This document shows positions 32,762 to 44,094 of a stretch of 64,000 nucleotides of DNA, piece by piece. The stretch covers positions 1-64,000 of the forward strand of contig BLJB01000087.1 in the NCBI GenBank assembly GCA_013423325.1, in the 5' to 3' direction. A program made the translations under genes and the position numbers. The stretch's first letter is position 1. Each line of letters begins with the position of its first letter. The notes beneath the pieces are model-generated. The model saw only the letters and a program-made list of their open reading frames with translations, did not search any database and was not told the origin of the DNA. This DNA comes from Usnea hakonensis (lineage: Eukaryota > Ascomycota > Lecanoromycetes > Lecanorales > Parmeliaceae).

Positions 32762-35700
32762 GGAGCGAAAGGGAAGTTTAGAGCCTATATCGACATTAGC
32801 CTTCTTTCAGGTTGTTCCGACGTAGACATATAGTGCTATACTGTTCCCTCTTTCTCAGACTTAGAAGCCCTAAATATTCTCAAGCCAAGGATTTGCGAGA
32901 TCCACGGATGAATAATTGCTGAGAATCTGAAGAGGGATTGAATTAACTAGCGTTCGGGGAGCTTAGTGTCTCGCACGATTAGTTTCCTCGGGGTTTTCGT
33001 GTCAGAGAAAGCAGCCCTACAGGTCTTTATCTAAACATAGTACCAGTCACGAGATTTTGCAAATGGGGAGTTTTCCAACTTTATATTTGACCCTAGGTAC
33101 CCCCTAACCAGGCAAGATTAGCCTAGCGGGATTTGCCGACCATTAGGCAACCCTGCTCCTTCACTCCTTCCGGCTTCCCAAATCTTCCTAAAGGTTTCCC
33201 GCCGTCTTCCGGTTTTCTTGATATTACAAGGAACATGTCGTCAACAACATCTATCGATTACTCTTCGCAAAGGCTGTGTTGCCAGGGATGGTGGTACGCT
33301 TGAATTTGGATGAAGAGAGATTGTCATGCCATCTGTCTCGACGAAGCTGCGGATTCGCTTTCGTGAGTGGGGAACAGCAGCATTTCTGGACCGGTGATTA
33401 ACCTCCTTTCATTTTTAGGTATGGACGTGAAAGACCTCTCGTATTTCGCCATCGCTATCCCGAGCCAAGGCTTCTCTGGTTGAATAGGTGTCTTTTTCTG
33501 CCGGGATTTGCACACATCTTTTACTCTTCGATACGGATGATCATTTTATTTCTGGACACAGGGGCTGTACACATCGGAGATTGCCTTATATCCGTCTTTT
33601 TGTTGGTGGATCCCTGCGTGATTAATGTTGATCAAATGCGAGATTGAATTCGTCACGTCGCATAAAATATGTGCGCCGGACGGCTCGCATGTTTACCTTG
33701 CAGCTGCTCGTAACACGTTCCATGCGAGGCGCAACGATCATAAACGAGAGGAGAGGTATCTGCCGCTTCTAACATAGAGGAATATGCGTCTTATCTCTCC
33801 GTCTTACATCTTCGTCGTTCTTCTCCGTCTGACTTTCAGCAACACGTGCTTACTCTACACTAAAATCGGTGAGACCGGAAAGGCATGAAGCCACAGAAGA
33901 TTATGCGCCTGAAGATCCAGATGGCGGTTAAGATGGGACTCAGATGACATGCCAAAAAAGTGACGGTCTCTTCATTTGAACCTGGAACACAGCTCGGTGA
34001 TAAGAACCCTACTGTACAATCAGCGAATACCGAGGTGAATGTCCTTGACACCCGAGCTTATTCCGAAGATTGCGCAAGATGACTCAGGCCTTAGCATAAC
34101 TTGAATCTTTTCGATTTAGGAGTATGTTCTGAGGAGATGCTGCAGCTAAATCCTGAAGTTTAGCAGGACCTATGGCCACAACACAGAAGTAAGCATCACA
34201 GGATGGATGATAGTATTGAGGTGTTCATCAATCCGAAGCTCGGATATAGTGTTGTGCTAACCAGTCGAGGAATAATACGAACTCGCCGCGGTCTTCCGAA
34301 AGGGTGGTACCACGCCACTGCTAGGGCCTTTACGTTAAAAAGTGAGTTTGGATTTTCATACTTCTATAGCTTGACAATTCTATCATAGGTAGGCCTTAGC
34401 GTACTCTTTGTTTAGGAGGCTTTATCGCCCGACCGCACTTTGAGGCCACCAACAAAGCTGTGCCAACCCGGTGAGATCAAACAATTCCTATCGGGAAGAC
34501 CATACTCCCTCTTCTGACGCTCAAAACGGCCGCATTTAGTCCCACCATCTCCAAAAAAAGAACGGCAGATGGCAGATGTTCAATCTTCACGCTGTCAAGG
34601 ACCCGACGCCGCACTTGCAATCCTGCAAAGCTATGACAGCTAACCTAACGTAGTGCCAGGTCTTGCTCTATTTCTAAGAATCATCGCGGATGAGTGAAAG
34701 GAACTATGCTCTCAGTAGTGTCAGCTCTCCTAAGATGTAAAACTAGGAAGCCTAACGCGATGACCATCCTGACGCACTTCGGGAAAATGGCCGTCCGAGA
34801 AAGCCGAAGCGCGGCAGTGAGTATTTTTGGTGAACAAGATTCAAGATAGGCTATGAATACCACCCTTAATGGGGAATTTATACTATGGATGTTTCCTGCG
34901 CTGAGACTTCCGTTGGAGCCTAGATACAGAGCGGCCCCATGACTGTGAGGAGGCACTTGCACAGGCGGAGTACCTCTGCTAAAGTTGAAAGTTCGAATTA
35001 CGAGGTCACAAAAACATATGATGACAGGATTCGAGTACACACGTGGGTTCTTTTTGAAGAATATCCAAGGCTGTAGTATAATAACGCGATTTTAGGATAT
35101 GCGAAAAGTCGATCAAACGATCTCCTCTCTGAATTCAAATAGGTTCGAAAAGGAATGAATCCGCAATCATTCATATAGAGTCAGCTGAGGATCGTAACCA
35201 TCAACGTGAACCCAGTAATGTGCCCTGTCGATTCTCGAACCGGGATTGTTCATTGTAAGACCAACATTCAAGGAGATTTCTTTGAAACAGAATCAATATC
35301 CGGCGAATTAATAAACAAGAAATAAGATATCATTCTCGTGCGAATTAACCTCGTGGCACCCGCAATTAGCCCGAATGCGGAGGGAAAGGACAGTCCGGTC
35401 CGACTCTAGGATTCTCGCGTACGAGGGGGATCCTGCGGCTCTGACATGATCTACATAGCCTCAGCCCTGGCCTGCCGAGATCCCTGACTATGAGTCGTAA
35501 ATTCGTACAGTTCTACCGAGTGGATATAGGATCCGATACGTTAGTGTAGCCATGTGCACACCCCCCCTGGCCAATATCTCATCGCTAGTCCAGCTGCTGC
35601 CCCGGTTTTTTCAACTCCATTCTAATGCGATTGGTGATAACTTTCTCGCCAAGCAAATTTCATTGCCTTCACCCATGCAATACACCGTCTTTGTTGGTGG

Positions 35701-36005
35701 CAAAGCTCAGAACACACAGTATTCCAATTCCAGTGACTTACTCAGAATCACGGATACGTGACTTTCAGTGCCCTAATACGAGGCGTTGACGCTGGAATTT
35801 TTAAGTCTAAGGGCTGGTCATGACTGTTTCCAATGGATGCCTAGTCCGTGTCTTTGCCGCATTCTTTGAGCGTATCTACATGAGAATTCTGATATAAAGG
35901 CAGCATGACTGCCCGGTGACTTTCACTATCTCAAAAAGTATCCGCTTGTAGTTGCGTTACCTTCACTACACTCTCTTCACTATCTCCAGGGAGACGAAAA
36001 GCCAA
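32762..36005. other. 3.2-kb gene-free region
   Basis: No supported gene. An ATG frame at 34203 ends at a GTGAGT donor after 46 codons, but the next acceptor leads at once to a stop. A minus frame at 34681-35040 starts with GTG only. The 3' part contains the laccase promoter. Confidence 0.5.
35893..35898 (+). promoter_or_regulatory. TATA box of laccase gene
   Basis: TATAAA within GATATAAAGG lies 113 bp before ATG 36006. Confidence 0.5.
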
Positions 36006-38311
36006 ATGGCGTTCTTCTCTACCCTGAGTCTTATTGCCTGCCTTCTTACTAGCATACCATTCGTTTATTCCGATGATATTGTATACGCCCTCACTCAGAA
36101 CCAAACCAACGGTATGCTCAGAATAGCTTCACTGTTGAAGAGAGAACTTTTGCCTAACAGCAACAGGAAATACTACTCTCGGAACGCTTGCAGCGCCAAG
36201 GCTTCCCCCATTTCTGACTACTGATAGTCCGAGCAAATTGAAAGTGAGTCTTACGTTCATGTCTTGTCACGATTTGACTTGGACAGAGCGTTTACGATAA
36301 ACAGAGACTTGTCGAAAGGGCGGATACCAATACCACTCCTCCTTGGTACCCGGCAACGGCAAACAATACAAATCCATACACCCAGACAAAGTTGACCGGA
36401 ATCGTTCGTTCATATGACTTCGTTATCGAACGAGGCTACAAGGCCCCCGATGGAGTTAACAAAAGTGTGATCTTGATCAATGGTCAATTCCCAGGCCCCA
36501 TGATTGAGGCCAATTGGGGAGATACCATTCAAGTGACTGTCACAAACAATATTGACAATGAAGGTACATCATTACATTGGCACGGAATTCTACAAAAAGG
36601 AACTCCCTGGTACGACGGTGTGCCTTCTGTACAGCAATGCCCAATTGCTCCAGGGAAAACTTTCACCTACACATTCAACGCGGAAACATATGGCACAACC
36701 TGGTACCACTCGCACTATAGCGCACAATATGCCGACGGACTTCTAGGACCCTTGATTATATACGGGTACGTCTTCTGGATTACATTGCTGCCATGATTGC
36801 TAAATGTGCCTAGACCAGAGACTTTGACCAACCAAGTCGATTTGGGCCCAATCTTTCTTGTAAGCAGCATCTCTCTACAGCACTCATACCCACGCTTACA
36901 GTACTTCTAGACCGACTACTACTATCCCAATTACTACTCGATCGTCGAAAAATTAGAGACCCCGGGTGTACATGGTGCACCAGCCTCCGACAATAACTTG
37001 ATCAACGGCAAAGGCAATGCGAACTGCGCTGCAGCCGTCGCAGCCGGATACACTTGCGTATCTAATGCCGGGCTGTCCAAGTTTTCATTCACAAGCGGAA
37101 AGACTCACCGTCTCCGACTCATCAACGCTGGCGCCGAGGGTATCCAGAGATTCACGATCGACAACCACGTCATGACGGTCATAGCTAACGACTTCGTGCC
37201 AATCATACCGTACAATACCACCGTCGTCACGCTAGGAATCGGTCAACGATCTGATGTCCTAGTCACTGCCACCGGCAGCAGCACTGATGCTGTATGGATG
37301 CGCTCAGACATAAGCGCCCATTGCTCGACAGCAAGCAAGCCCAATGCCCTTGCGGCAATTTACTACGAGGACGCAGACAACACTACAGTGCCCGTGACAA
37401 ACGCGACCCTGTATGACGATAGTCACTGCGGTAACGTAAGTAGGCCGACATATACCAATCTCACGCCCTCTTTTAACGACATCACAGGATCCGCTTAGCG
37501 AGACCGTCCCATTCTACAACTACGACACCATCCCATCTCCAGCCGTGACTCAACAAATCGAGATCAGAAACGAAAACAACCCCAACTCAAACCCCCCAGG
37601 GATAAACCAATGGTTCATGAACAACTCCACCTTCAAAGCCAACTACAAGTAAGCCCCCCCCCCCACACCGCCCCCACAACCCATCTAACCCCCAAACCCC
37701 AGCTACTCCCTCCTCGTCCTCGCCAACTCAGGCAACACCTCCTACCCGGACGACCCGCAATGGAACGTCTACAACTTCGGCAGCAACTCCTCCATCCGCA
37801 TCGTCATCTACAACTACTTCGGCTTCAACGTTTCCCACCCCATGCATCTCCACGGGCACAATTTCTGGGTCGTAGCCGAGGGCGTAGGGCAGTGGGACGG
37901 CACCGTCGAGCAAGTGAACCCGCAGCGTCGCGACGTGCAGCTGTTGCAGCCGATGGATGATTCGACGGGTGAGCCGGGGTATGTTGTGCTGGAGTATCAG
38001 ACGGATAATCCGGGGGTGTGGCCGCTGCATTGCCATATCGCGTGGCATGTGAGTCAGGGGCTATATGTCAATGTGATTGTGAGTTGCAGCATTTGCCTAT
38101 AATAAGTATAGGGCTTTGGCTGACGGTGGCGCGATTAGGAACAAACGGACCAGATCAAAAATTATGACATCCCCGCGGTAAGGCTATTCTCACTCCCCCA
38201 ATCAAAACCCCTCAACCTAACCTCACCCACCAGGCCATAAACCAAACCTGCACCGACTGGATAAGTTGGGCTTCAGACCACTTCGTCGACCAGATAGACT
38301 CGGGACTGTAA
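36006..38311 (+). CDS. Asco-laccase (multicopper oxidase)
   Basis: Nine exons agree in phase: 36006-36111, 36167-36243, 36305-36765, 36814-36859, 36911-37435, 37488-37648, 37703-38078, 38139-38177 and 38234-38311. They give 622 residues. A signal peptide (about 22 residues) is followed by a propeptide-like stretch ending near KLKR. All four copper signatures are present: SLHWHG, WYHSHY, HPMHLHGHNF and LHCHIAWH, the last with the T1 Cys. The chain ends DQIDSGL, the C-terminal plug typical of ascomycete laccases, which are normally cleaved after DSGL. It oxidises phenols with O2 in the medium or wall; roles include melanin formation, detoxification and lignin attack. Exon 7 switches from C-rich to G-rich coding strand near 37900. 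Confidence 0.93.
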
Positions 38312-40157
38312 AGAACCGCTTGTGCTTAAGAAATTCGACATGGGGCCTGGGAAAGAAGAACTTCTTAAGGCAGCGCGCGCGGTGCAGATAGGTGTATTTT
38401 TAGTGCATTGGGTGGGCTCTGTAGGGTTAGGAGGATAAGGGATGTATATCTAGACTGTGTGATTAGTTGGAGGGGGGATGTGTGGTGTATTAGAGGTTTG
38501 CGATTGGCGTTAGGCCTGGATGTATTTTTATATATGCGAGGAGGTTGGAGTTAGTTGGAAGCGGTTTGCAATCAATGTATGGAATAGAGTGTTCGAGATC
38601 TTCGCGCCTTCTCCTTTGTTTAGCTAGCACTTCTCCCATCTCACGCCCATCTCCATAGCTCCTGTGCTCCGCTCCCCACCTCATCTACTCGCCCTCCCGC
38701 CCTCACCTCATCACCCACCCCACATCCAACACCCCTTTCCCCAGACAACTACTCTATCAAACACAAATCTTCCATCATTAGCGAGGTCCTACACTCTTCC
38801 ATATAGCCAATAGTAACTACACCCACTTTCTTGACAGTCTTTCCATTTATTTCAAATAGTACTGGCTTCCTCAGCATCCTGTCGCCTCCCCTGCTGTAAC
38901 GATAATATGTAGCGCTGACTATATTCTTTTACTATATCGTTTACCCTGCTACCTATCTCAGTTCATCCTCATTCCCTCTCTCTTCTACCATCCACATCTT
39001 CCCCCCTGCAAAATCCACCCCTTTTATCCATAGCCTTGCCCTCAACTCCGCGTACGCTATCATCTAGAGCGATGTACCTTAGGTTCGGCATTCTTCCAGA
39101 ACCTATTCGCTAGGTAAGTTATACAATAATCAAATCCATCTTATTTAGCGCTATCAACTACATTATATATATTCCTAATACTCGAAGCTCTCAAACTCAT
39201 GCTTTCAGTAGACGCTTAATAGATACATAATAGTGAGTGGGTCGATAGACATAATCCTTATTAATAAAGTTATAAAAAGACCGCACTGCATTATCCGACT
39301 ATACTTCGATAGATAGGAGATTTAAAGATCAGCCTACCAACGAGCCCTTCAGTTGCCCATATAGGTAGCTATAACAATCTAGTATACTCCGCCATCACCG
39401 GCATCACTTCCAGCCTCAATCGTCCCTATTGACTCGCAGATAGTGGATCCCTCTATGAGAAAACTCGCCATCGGTTCACTGCCAAGAAATCCTCATATGC
39501 CAATTATCCGTTGCTTTTATGTGACGGCAGAGCTACGCTCTGAAGCATCGTTTCGGGAATGGTGGTGCAAGCTTAGAGGGTGGGTGGTGATTGTTTAGGG
39601 AGAGAGAGAGAGAGAGGCTGCGTTGTTATCTTGGCTATAGGTATTGTTCTCTGAAACCGATTCTTGGTTATATCTAGATTACGGAATGCGAAGTTGGAGA
39701 TTTGGATCCGTAGTGGAAGTGTTGGAAATGATGCACCACCTCTCATCACACGGACAACACACGCTTGGTGATAGTCTTGCCAAAGACTTCGCAAGCATAG
39801 GTAGTCTCTCAATCCTACATCCTATAACCGATTTCTAACATACCTAGGTAAGTAGGTAGGTAGGTAAGTAGAGGCTCAGAACTAAATTAGGTACCAGATA
39901 ATCAGGTTCTATCCAGAAAGCACACTACCTTAAATGCTTTTTCTATACATCACTGTATCTTCTACCCAGTCAACCTGACCGAATCCATTGACCAAAACAA
40001 ACATTTTCCAAGCAATTTTTCTCCAAACCCGGTCGAGAACATACCGAGCCCTCAAACCTCCTTACAGATCCACCTCCCGCCGTCTCGCAGCACCCTCAGT
40101 CAGTCGTCCCACAGCCAAAAGCTCCCTCCCGCACAACCTAGACCCGTATACCACCCC
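38312..40157. other. AT-rich spacer with simple repeats
   Basis: 1.85 kb without a supported gene. 38900-39450 is AT-rich with many TATA/TAGATA runs and may be mutated repeat DNA. (AG)8 lies at 39601-39616 and a GTAGGTAGGTAG run near 39846-39870. Confidence 0.5.
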
Positions 40158-40634
40158 CTAAAACACCCTACACTCAGCAGCTACAACCTGCTGCTGCGGT
40201 CTCACAAACCCAGGCTCTCTCCCGCCAAAATCAACAACCTGACCATCAATCGCCGTAACATTACAATCGCCTCTACAAACCAGATACATCGTATCCACAA
40301 CTAGCGGATTCGCTGCTAAGCAACATCAGTAATCAATCCTTCACAAAGATAGATAGCTACGCTACTTGTTCAAAGGGATGATGCCAGAGAGAGTTCCAGG
40401 AAAATGCTTACAGATCTGATGCGTCGACCCATCCGTCGGGAACTGCTGGTCGAACTCCGGTGGATTCGGATCATCAGGTCCGGTCCCTGTAGCCAAGAAC
40501 CGGATTTCGACGTAGCCGATACATGAACCGTTGCCTTGGCGGGGAAGGAGGCTGGTGGAGTAAGGAGGGGCGGCGCTGCTGAAGCCGGTAAGGGTAAGGG
40601 AGAGGAGAGTGAGGGCGATGGGTGAGGGTTTCAT
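40158..40634 (-). CDS. Small secreted protein, family A copy 2
   Basis: Exons 40634-40412 and 40312-40158 with a 99-bp phase-1 intron (GTAAGC donor, TTACTGATG branch region) give 125 residues. A second acceptor 3 bp earlier would add one Ala. Residues 1-21 (MKPSPIALTLLSLTLTGFSS) are a signal peptide. FPTDGSTHQI precedes and NPLVVDTMY, AIDGQVVDFGG and RPQQQVVAAEC follow the splice, matching the paralogue at 28300-28719 in order and intron phase. Four Cys in the mature part suggest one or two disulfides. The function is unknown; secretion is inferred. The copies are divergent and lie in opposite orientation 12 kb apart. Confidence 0.8.
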
Positions 40635-41446
40635 TGTGAGAGGCTGATGTGGGGTTTTTTTCGAGATGTGTGATGAGGAGATGCGCGTGATGATGATGGG
40701 GAAATGGTCTGCGGTGCGGTTGGGAGAGAGTGGATGGCTAGCTGTAGATCTGGACTTCGAAGGGCGTGGAATACCTTCTTATATGTGGCATCAACATGTT
40801 GAGTAAACTCTCGTATTTATACTTCAGTGTCGTCGTGCAAGTTCCTGTTTTTTCAAAGCTCACATAATATCAGTGTCTGAAAAGGTGGACCATTGGGGCC
40901 GCGGAGGTGATCGGGCTTACAGTTGATTGGGGGTTCAATAGAGTTTGCCCCGGGTACCTTTCCCCCTTTCCCCCCCCGGCTATAACAGTTGTCATCAATC
41001 AAAAAGACATCTTCCTATTATGTATGGCGCGATCATGGACAGTTCTGGATACGAGGTCTGCAGGACCTGGGTTACAAGTTAAGATTAAAAGTGCAAAGCA
41101 GCAGTGCGTATACTGGCCGGAATCCGGTTTCTCACTGCTGACTTGCAGCTGTCTCCACCCAGGTGCATAAGATATTAGTTACTTTGGGGTTGAGGATTGA
41201 GTAATCCTTCCTTCCTGTAAGCCGGGATTTCGGAGATTACATTTGCAGAATTTTTGCGGAAAGAAGCCATAATTGGTTCTTCCATTCTATACTACTGCTT
41301 CTCTGTGTGATAATCTTCATCCCGAGTGAAGATAGACGCGGACTCATAAGCGAGAACAGAACCATATTTTTTGAAAACAGTCTGCGGTAGAAGAGACTCC
41401 ACGGAGTAAAACCACTTTCCGATATCCAAATCTTCACCCCAACCGC
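40635..41446. other. Intergenic, back-to-tail spacer
   Basis: About 800 bp holding the promoter of the minus-strand secreted gene and the 3' flank of the acyltransferase. A plus frame at 40907-41170 is not protein-like. Confidence 0.5.
40778..40785 (-). promoter_or_regulatory. TATA box of secreted paralogue
   Basis: The minus strand reads CATATAAG 144 bp before ATG 40634, mirroring the box of the paralogue at 28300. Confidence 0.45.
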
Positions 41447-42832
41447 CTACCCTCCCCACCTCGCAAACCTTCCAAACAGCCCATCCCTCTTCACCCTCCC
41501 CATGCCCTCCCCCTCCAGCCCAAAAATGACCTCCACCCCACCTTCCTCCTCCACCCCGAACCCCTCCCCCTTCAACATCGGCGCAATACACACCAAATTC
41601 GGATATTGAAACCTAGGCACCCTCACGCGCTCAATCCGTCTCCCTACCTGGCTTCCCCAATCGAGCTCATAAAGCGGTTGTTTCGCCCACGAAGTGATTG
41701 TCAGGAAATGTCCCCCGTCATGGGAGGTACGAGAGTGGACGATTTTACTAATGTCAGGGACAGTGTCGGCGGTCAGGGCGCCGATAATGCGGTGGATGTA
41801 GGTATCGTTGATACTCTGGATCGCGCGACGGATGCGGTGCGCTGTGACAGCTATTGCGTTCTCCTTGTCTTCAGGACCTGATTCTGGAAGAGAGACGTTG
41901 AGCATATGCACTGCGTTGCCGATGTAATCCGGTGGTAGCGGCGGGTTAAGAGAAGCGCGAAAATCCATTGCGAGGCCCAGAGTGAGCGGGATTGGTTTGT
42001 CCTGCGTATTCTGAATGCTGTGTGCGAGTAAAGCACACAGGGCATCGCTCGTGCTGATCCAGTCGGTGTTTTCGGTATCGTTTCCTGGATTCGAAGCCAT
42101 CTTCTTGAGCTCATCAAGCTTCTGACGTGAGAAAAAGAAAATATCGAACTGAGTGTCTTGTGGTTGGACCCCAATGGCAGGCATTGGTGCACTCGATAGT
42201 GTGTGGGTCAGCTCTGGGAAGTCGGCCACTTGCGAGCCGCTGACACCCCGCATCAAGCGGCTCCGGTCCAACATGTTCGGGGTCAAGTATTTAGAGCCGT
42301 CCTCGCCTCTGCAGAACGCCGCCCACATTTTGGCAATCACCGCCATGCTGCCACCGTCCATAAAACCGTGGCTAAGTGAATGGACCACGATCAGGCCGCC
42401 TTTTATCATGTTTACTCTCGCGAGCATCACAGACTTTGTATTTGGCTTTGGTTCTTTGTCTTGCGGCAGTATACTCTTGGTATCTAGCTTACAGCCCTGG
42501 AATCTTTCCGCTCGCAGGGTTGAATACTCCAATGCGTCGTTTTGGGTCAGATCCTGTACACTAAAAATGTCGCTTATTTCATGCCATGGCGCAGAGACGC
42601 AAAGTCTACCCTTTTGCTCATGATCGGAAGCTGGTTGGATTTCTTGCACTGTGCCTGCGAGTATTGGAAAGGCTTGTAGTGTCTTTTCGAGACCTCGTCG
42701 AAGGGTTTCGATTGTTTCGGTCGTGGTCGCGGAAGTGGACGAGGGTAAAAAGAGCAGCTTGGAAACTTGATAGCGGGGTAAGATGTTGTCGATGGGTGTT
42801 AGGATGAAAGGCTCATCGGCGACTGTGGCCAT
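41447..42832 (-). CDS. BAHD/Tri101-like O-acyltransferase
   Basis: One exon from ATG 42832, 461 residues. SHGFMDGG at 154-161 gives the HxxxD catalytic site (H155, D159). YELDWGSQVGRR near residue 395 corresponds to the second conserved DFGWG-type motif. Length and motifs fit the transferase family PF02458, which includes plant BAHD enzymes and fungal trichothecene 3-O-acetyltransferase. These move acetyl or acyl groups from CoA to hydroxyls of small molecules in the cytosol, in biosynthesis or self-protection. The substrate is unknown. The last 50 codons are strongly Gly/Glu/Val (GGG/GAG/GTG) biased. The gene stands alone, with no pathway neighbour immediately adjacent. Confidence 0.88.
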   Translation of the reverse strand: MATVADEPFILTPIDNILPRYQVSKLLFLPSSTSATTTETIETLRRGLEKTLQAFPILAGTVQEIQPASDHEQKGRLCVSAPWHEISDIFSVQDLTQNDALEYSTLRAERFQGCKLDTKSILPQDKEPKPNTKSVMLARVNMIKGGLIVVHSLSHGFMDGGSMAVIAKMWAAFCRGEDGSKYLTPNMLDRSRLMRGVSGSQVADFPELTHTLSSAPMPAIGVQPQDTQFDIFFFSRQKLDELKKMASNPGNDTENTDWISTSDALCALLAHSIQNTQDKPIPLTLGLAMDFRASLNPPLPPDYIGNAVHMLNVSLPESGPEDKENAIAVTAHRIRRAIQSINDTYIHRIIGALTADTVPDISKIVHSRTSHDGGHFLTITSWAKQPLYELDWGSQVGRRIERVRVPRFQYPNLVCIAPMLKGEGFGVEEEGGVEVIFGLEGEGMGRVKRDGLFGRFARWGG

Positions 42833-43043
42833 CCTCTGAGACTTTCGGACTTTACAACAACCGAGATGTTTAGATGCTTGAGCTCCTTACTCTTTCTATC
42901 CCATGTTCTGAAGTAATCGCTCTACTGCACTAGGTTGATGAAACAATGTACCATAGTGTAATCAGTCGATGAATTATCGCAACATGGAACAGTCGAATTT
43001 TGTGATATGTAAGAAGGATCTATGATCTATGACAGTAGACGTA

Positions 43044-43051
43044 TTTATAAA
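43044..43051 (-). promoter_or_regulatory. TATA-like box of acyltransferase
   Basis: TTTATAAA lies about 212 bp upstream of ATG 42832 on the minus strand. It is the best TATA match in the region but somewhat far. Confidence 0.3.
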
Positions 43052-43906
43052 GTACCTAGGCTAGGAAGGCTTATCATGAGAACCGAGCGAATGCTTGCAG
43101 GGTCATAGCGTCTGAAACATGCGACATGAATAAATATGGGTTCCTGGATTTGGTACTAACCAGCCCTGACTGATTTCCAGCAGGGATCTCTAGGCTGGCC
43201 TTGCGGCTGTGGGGGAAGGGTAAGCTACCTTAGGTATTATGTTAATAATGTATGTGCTCCATAAAGTAAGGGACTAAGGTTCTTAAGGTACCTAAGGTAC
43301 CTTGGGGCGATCTTTACAACGTATGGGCTAGGTATTTTAGGGGCCTTTTCGGGGCACTGACCTCGTAAGTTAGGGAAGATGCAGACCCTTAAAAGTCCTT
43401 CGGGCACTAAAAACATAAGAGTAAGACTGCGGTAGAACTCTTCACCGCCCATCAGTCCACACATACAACCACCTTGCCGCCACCCTGGTGAATTCATGTT
43501 ACCTTTCATCGTTTGAATTCTAGCTATCAGCTAAATATACCTACTCTGTCACTCATACCTCCAATCTAAGAATGAATTGTGCCTTGTACTGTACTTCGTC
43601 GTAGCTTCATACCTTACCAGCAAAGGATCATGCACGTCGTGTGCTGGTAAGCCAAGTTGTGTCAGAATTTAATTGAGCGTACGTGATATTAATAGAGTCT
43701 CCGCAGTGAGTCTGACCGGCGGTGTTCGGTCTCTCCAGTGTAGCAGCCCTCACTTAGTTGCGGCAGTCCTATTCGTTTAAACACGTTGCAGTGCATGCAG
43801 GTAGCTCCATCTATGGAGCGGCTAGGAAAATACCACATGCCAATCATCCAATCCTCTGCTACAGAAATGTTTACTTATCGGTTGAGGCTTATTTGCTGCA
43901 GCCTTA

Positions 43907-43935
43907 CCTTGGCGGCTTACACCTTGGCGGCTTAC
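43907..43935. repeat. Two 14-bp direct repeats
   Basis: CCTTGGCGGCTTAC occurs at 43907-43920 and again at 43922-43935, about 160 bp before the membrane protein start. It could be a doubled regulator site or simple slippage. Confidence 0.4.
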
Positions 43936-44094
43936 CCCCACTTGATTCTTTTTTTTTTCTCCGAAGTTTCAGCTTTCAGCTCGACATGACCAAAAGATTT
44001 TCGAATAAGATAAAGGATACGTCTGCATCGAGCAATACTGAATCGCCATATTCTCATCTCGGGGCACCAACCAAGCATCCACCCAAAATCTGCC

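Larger units (their letters stand above)
42833..44094. other. Divergent intergenic region
   Basis: 1.26 kb between the acyltransferase and the membrane protein, which are transcribed apart. It carries a TATA-like box, a 14-bp direct repeat and a nearly palindromic GGTACC-rich patch at 43284-43304. Confidence 0.5.

Noticed and set aside
34203..34388. Short plus-strand gene starting MDDSIEVFINPKLGYS
   Set aside because: After the GTGAGT donor the only near acceptor leads straight to a stop.
34681..35040. 119-codon minus-strand frame
   Set aside because: Begins at GTG only, no recognisable domain, no exon partners.
37610..38048. Overlapping frames on both strands inside laccase exon 7
   Set aside because: Shadow frames caused by GC-rich codons; the laccase frame carries all copper motifs.
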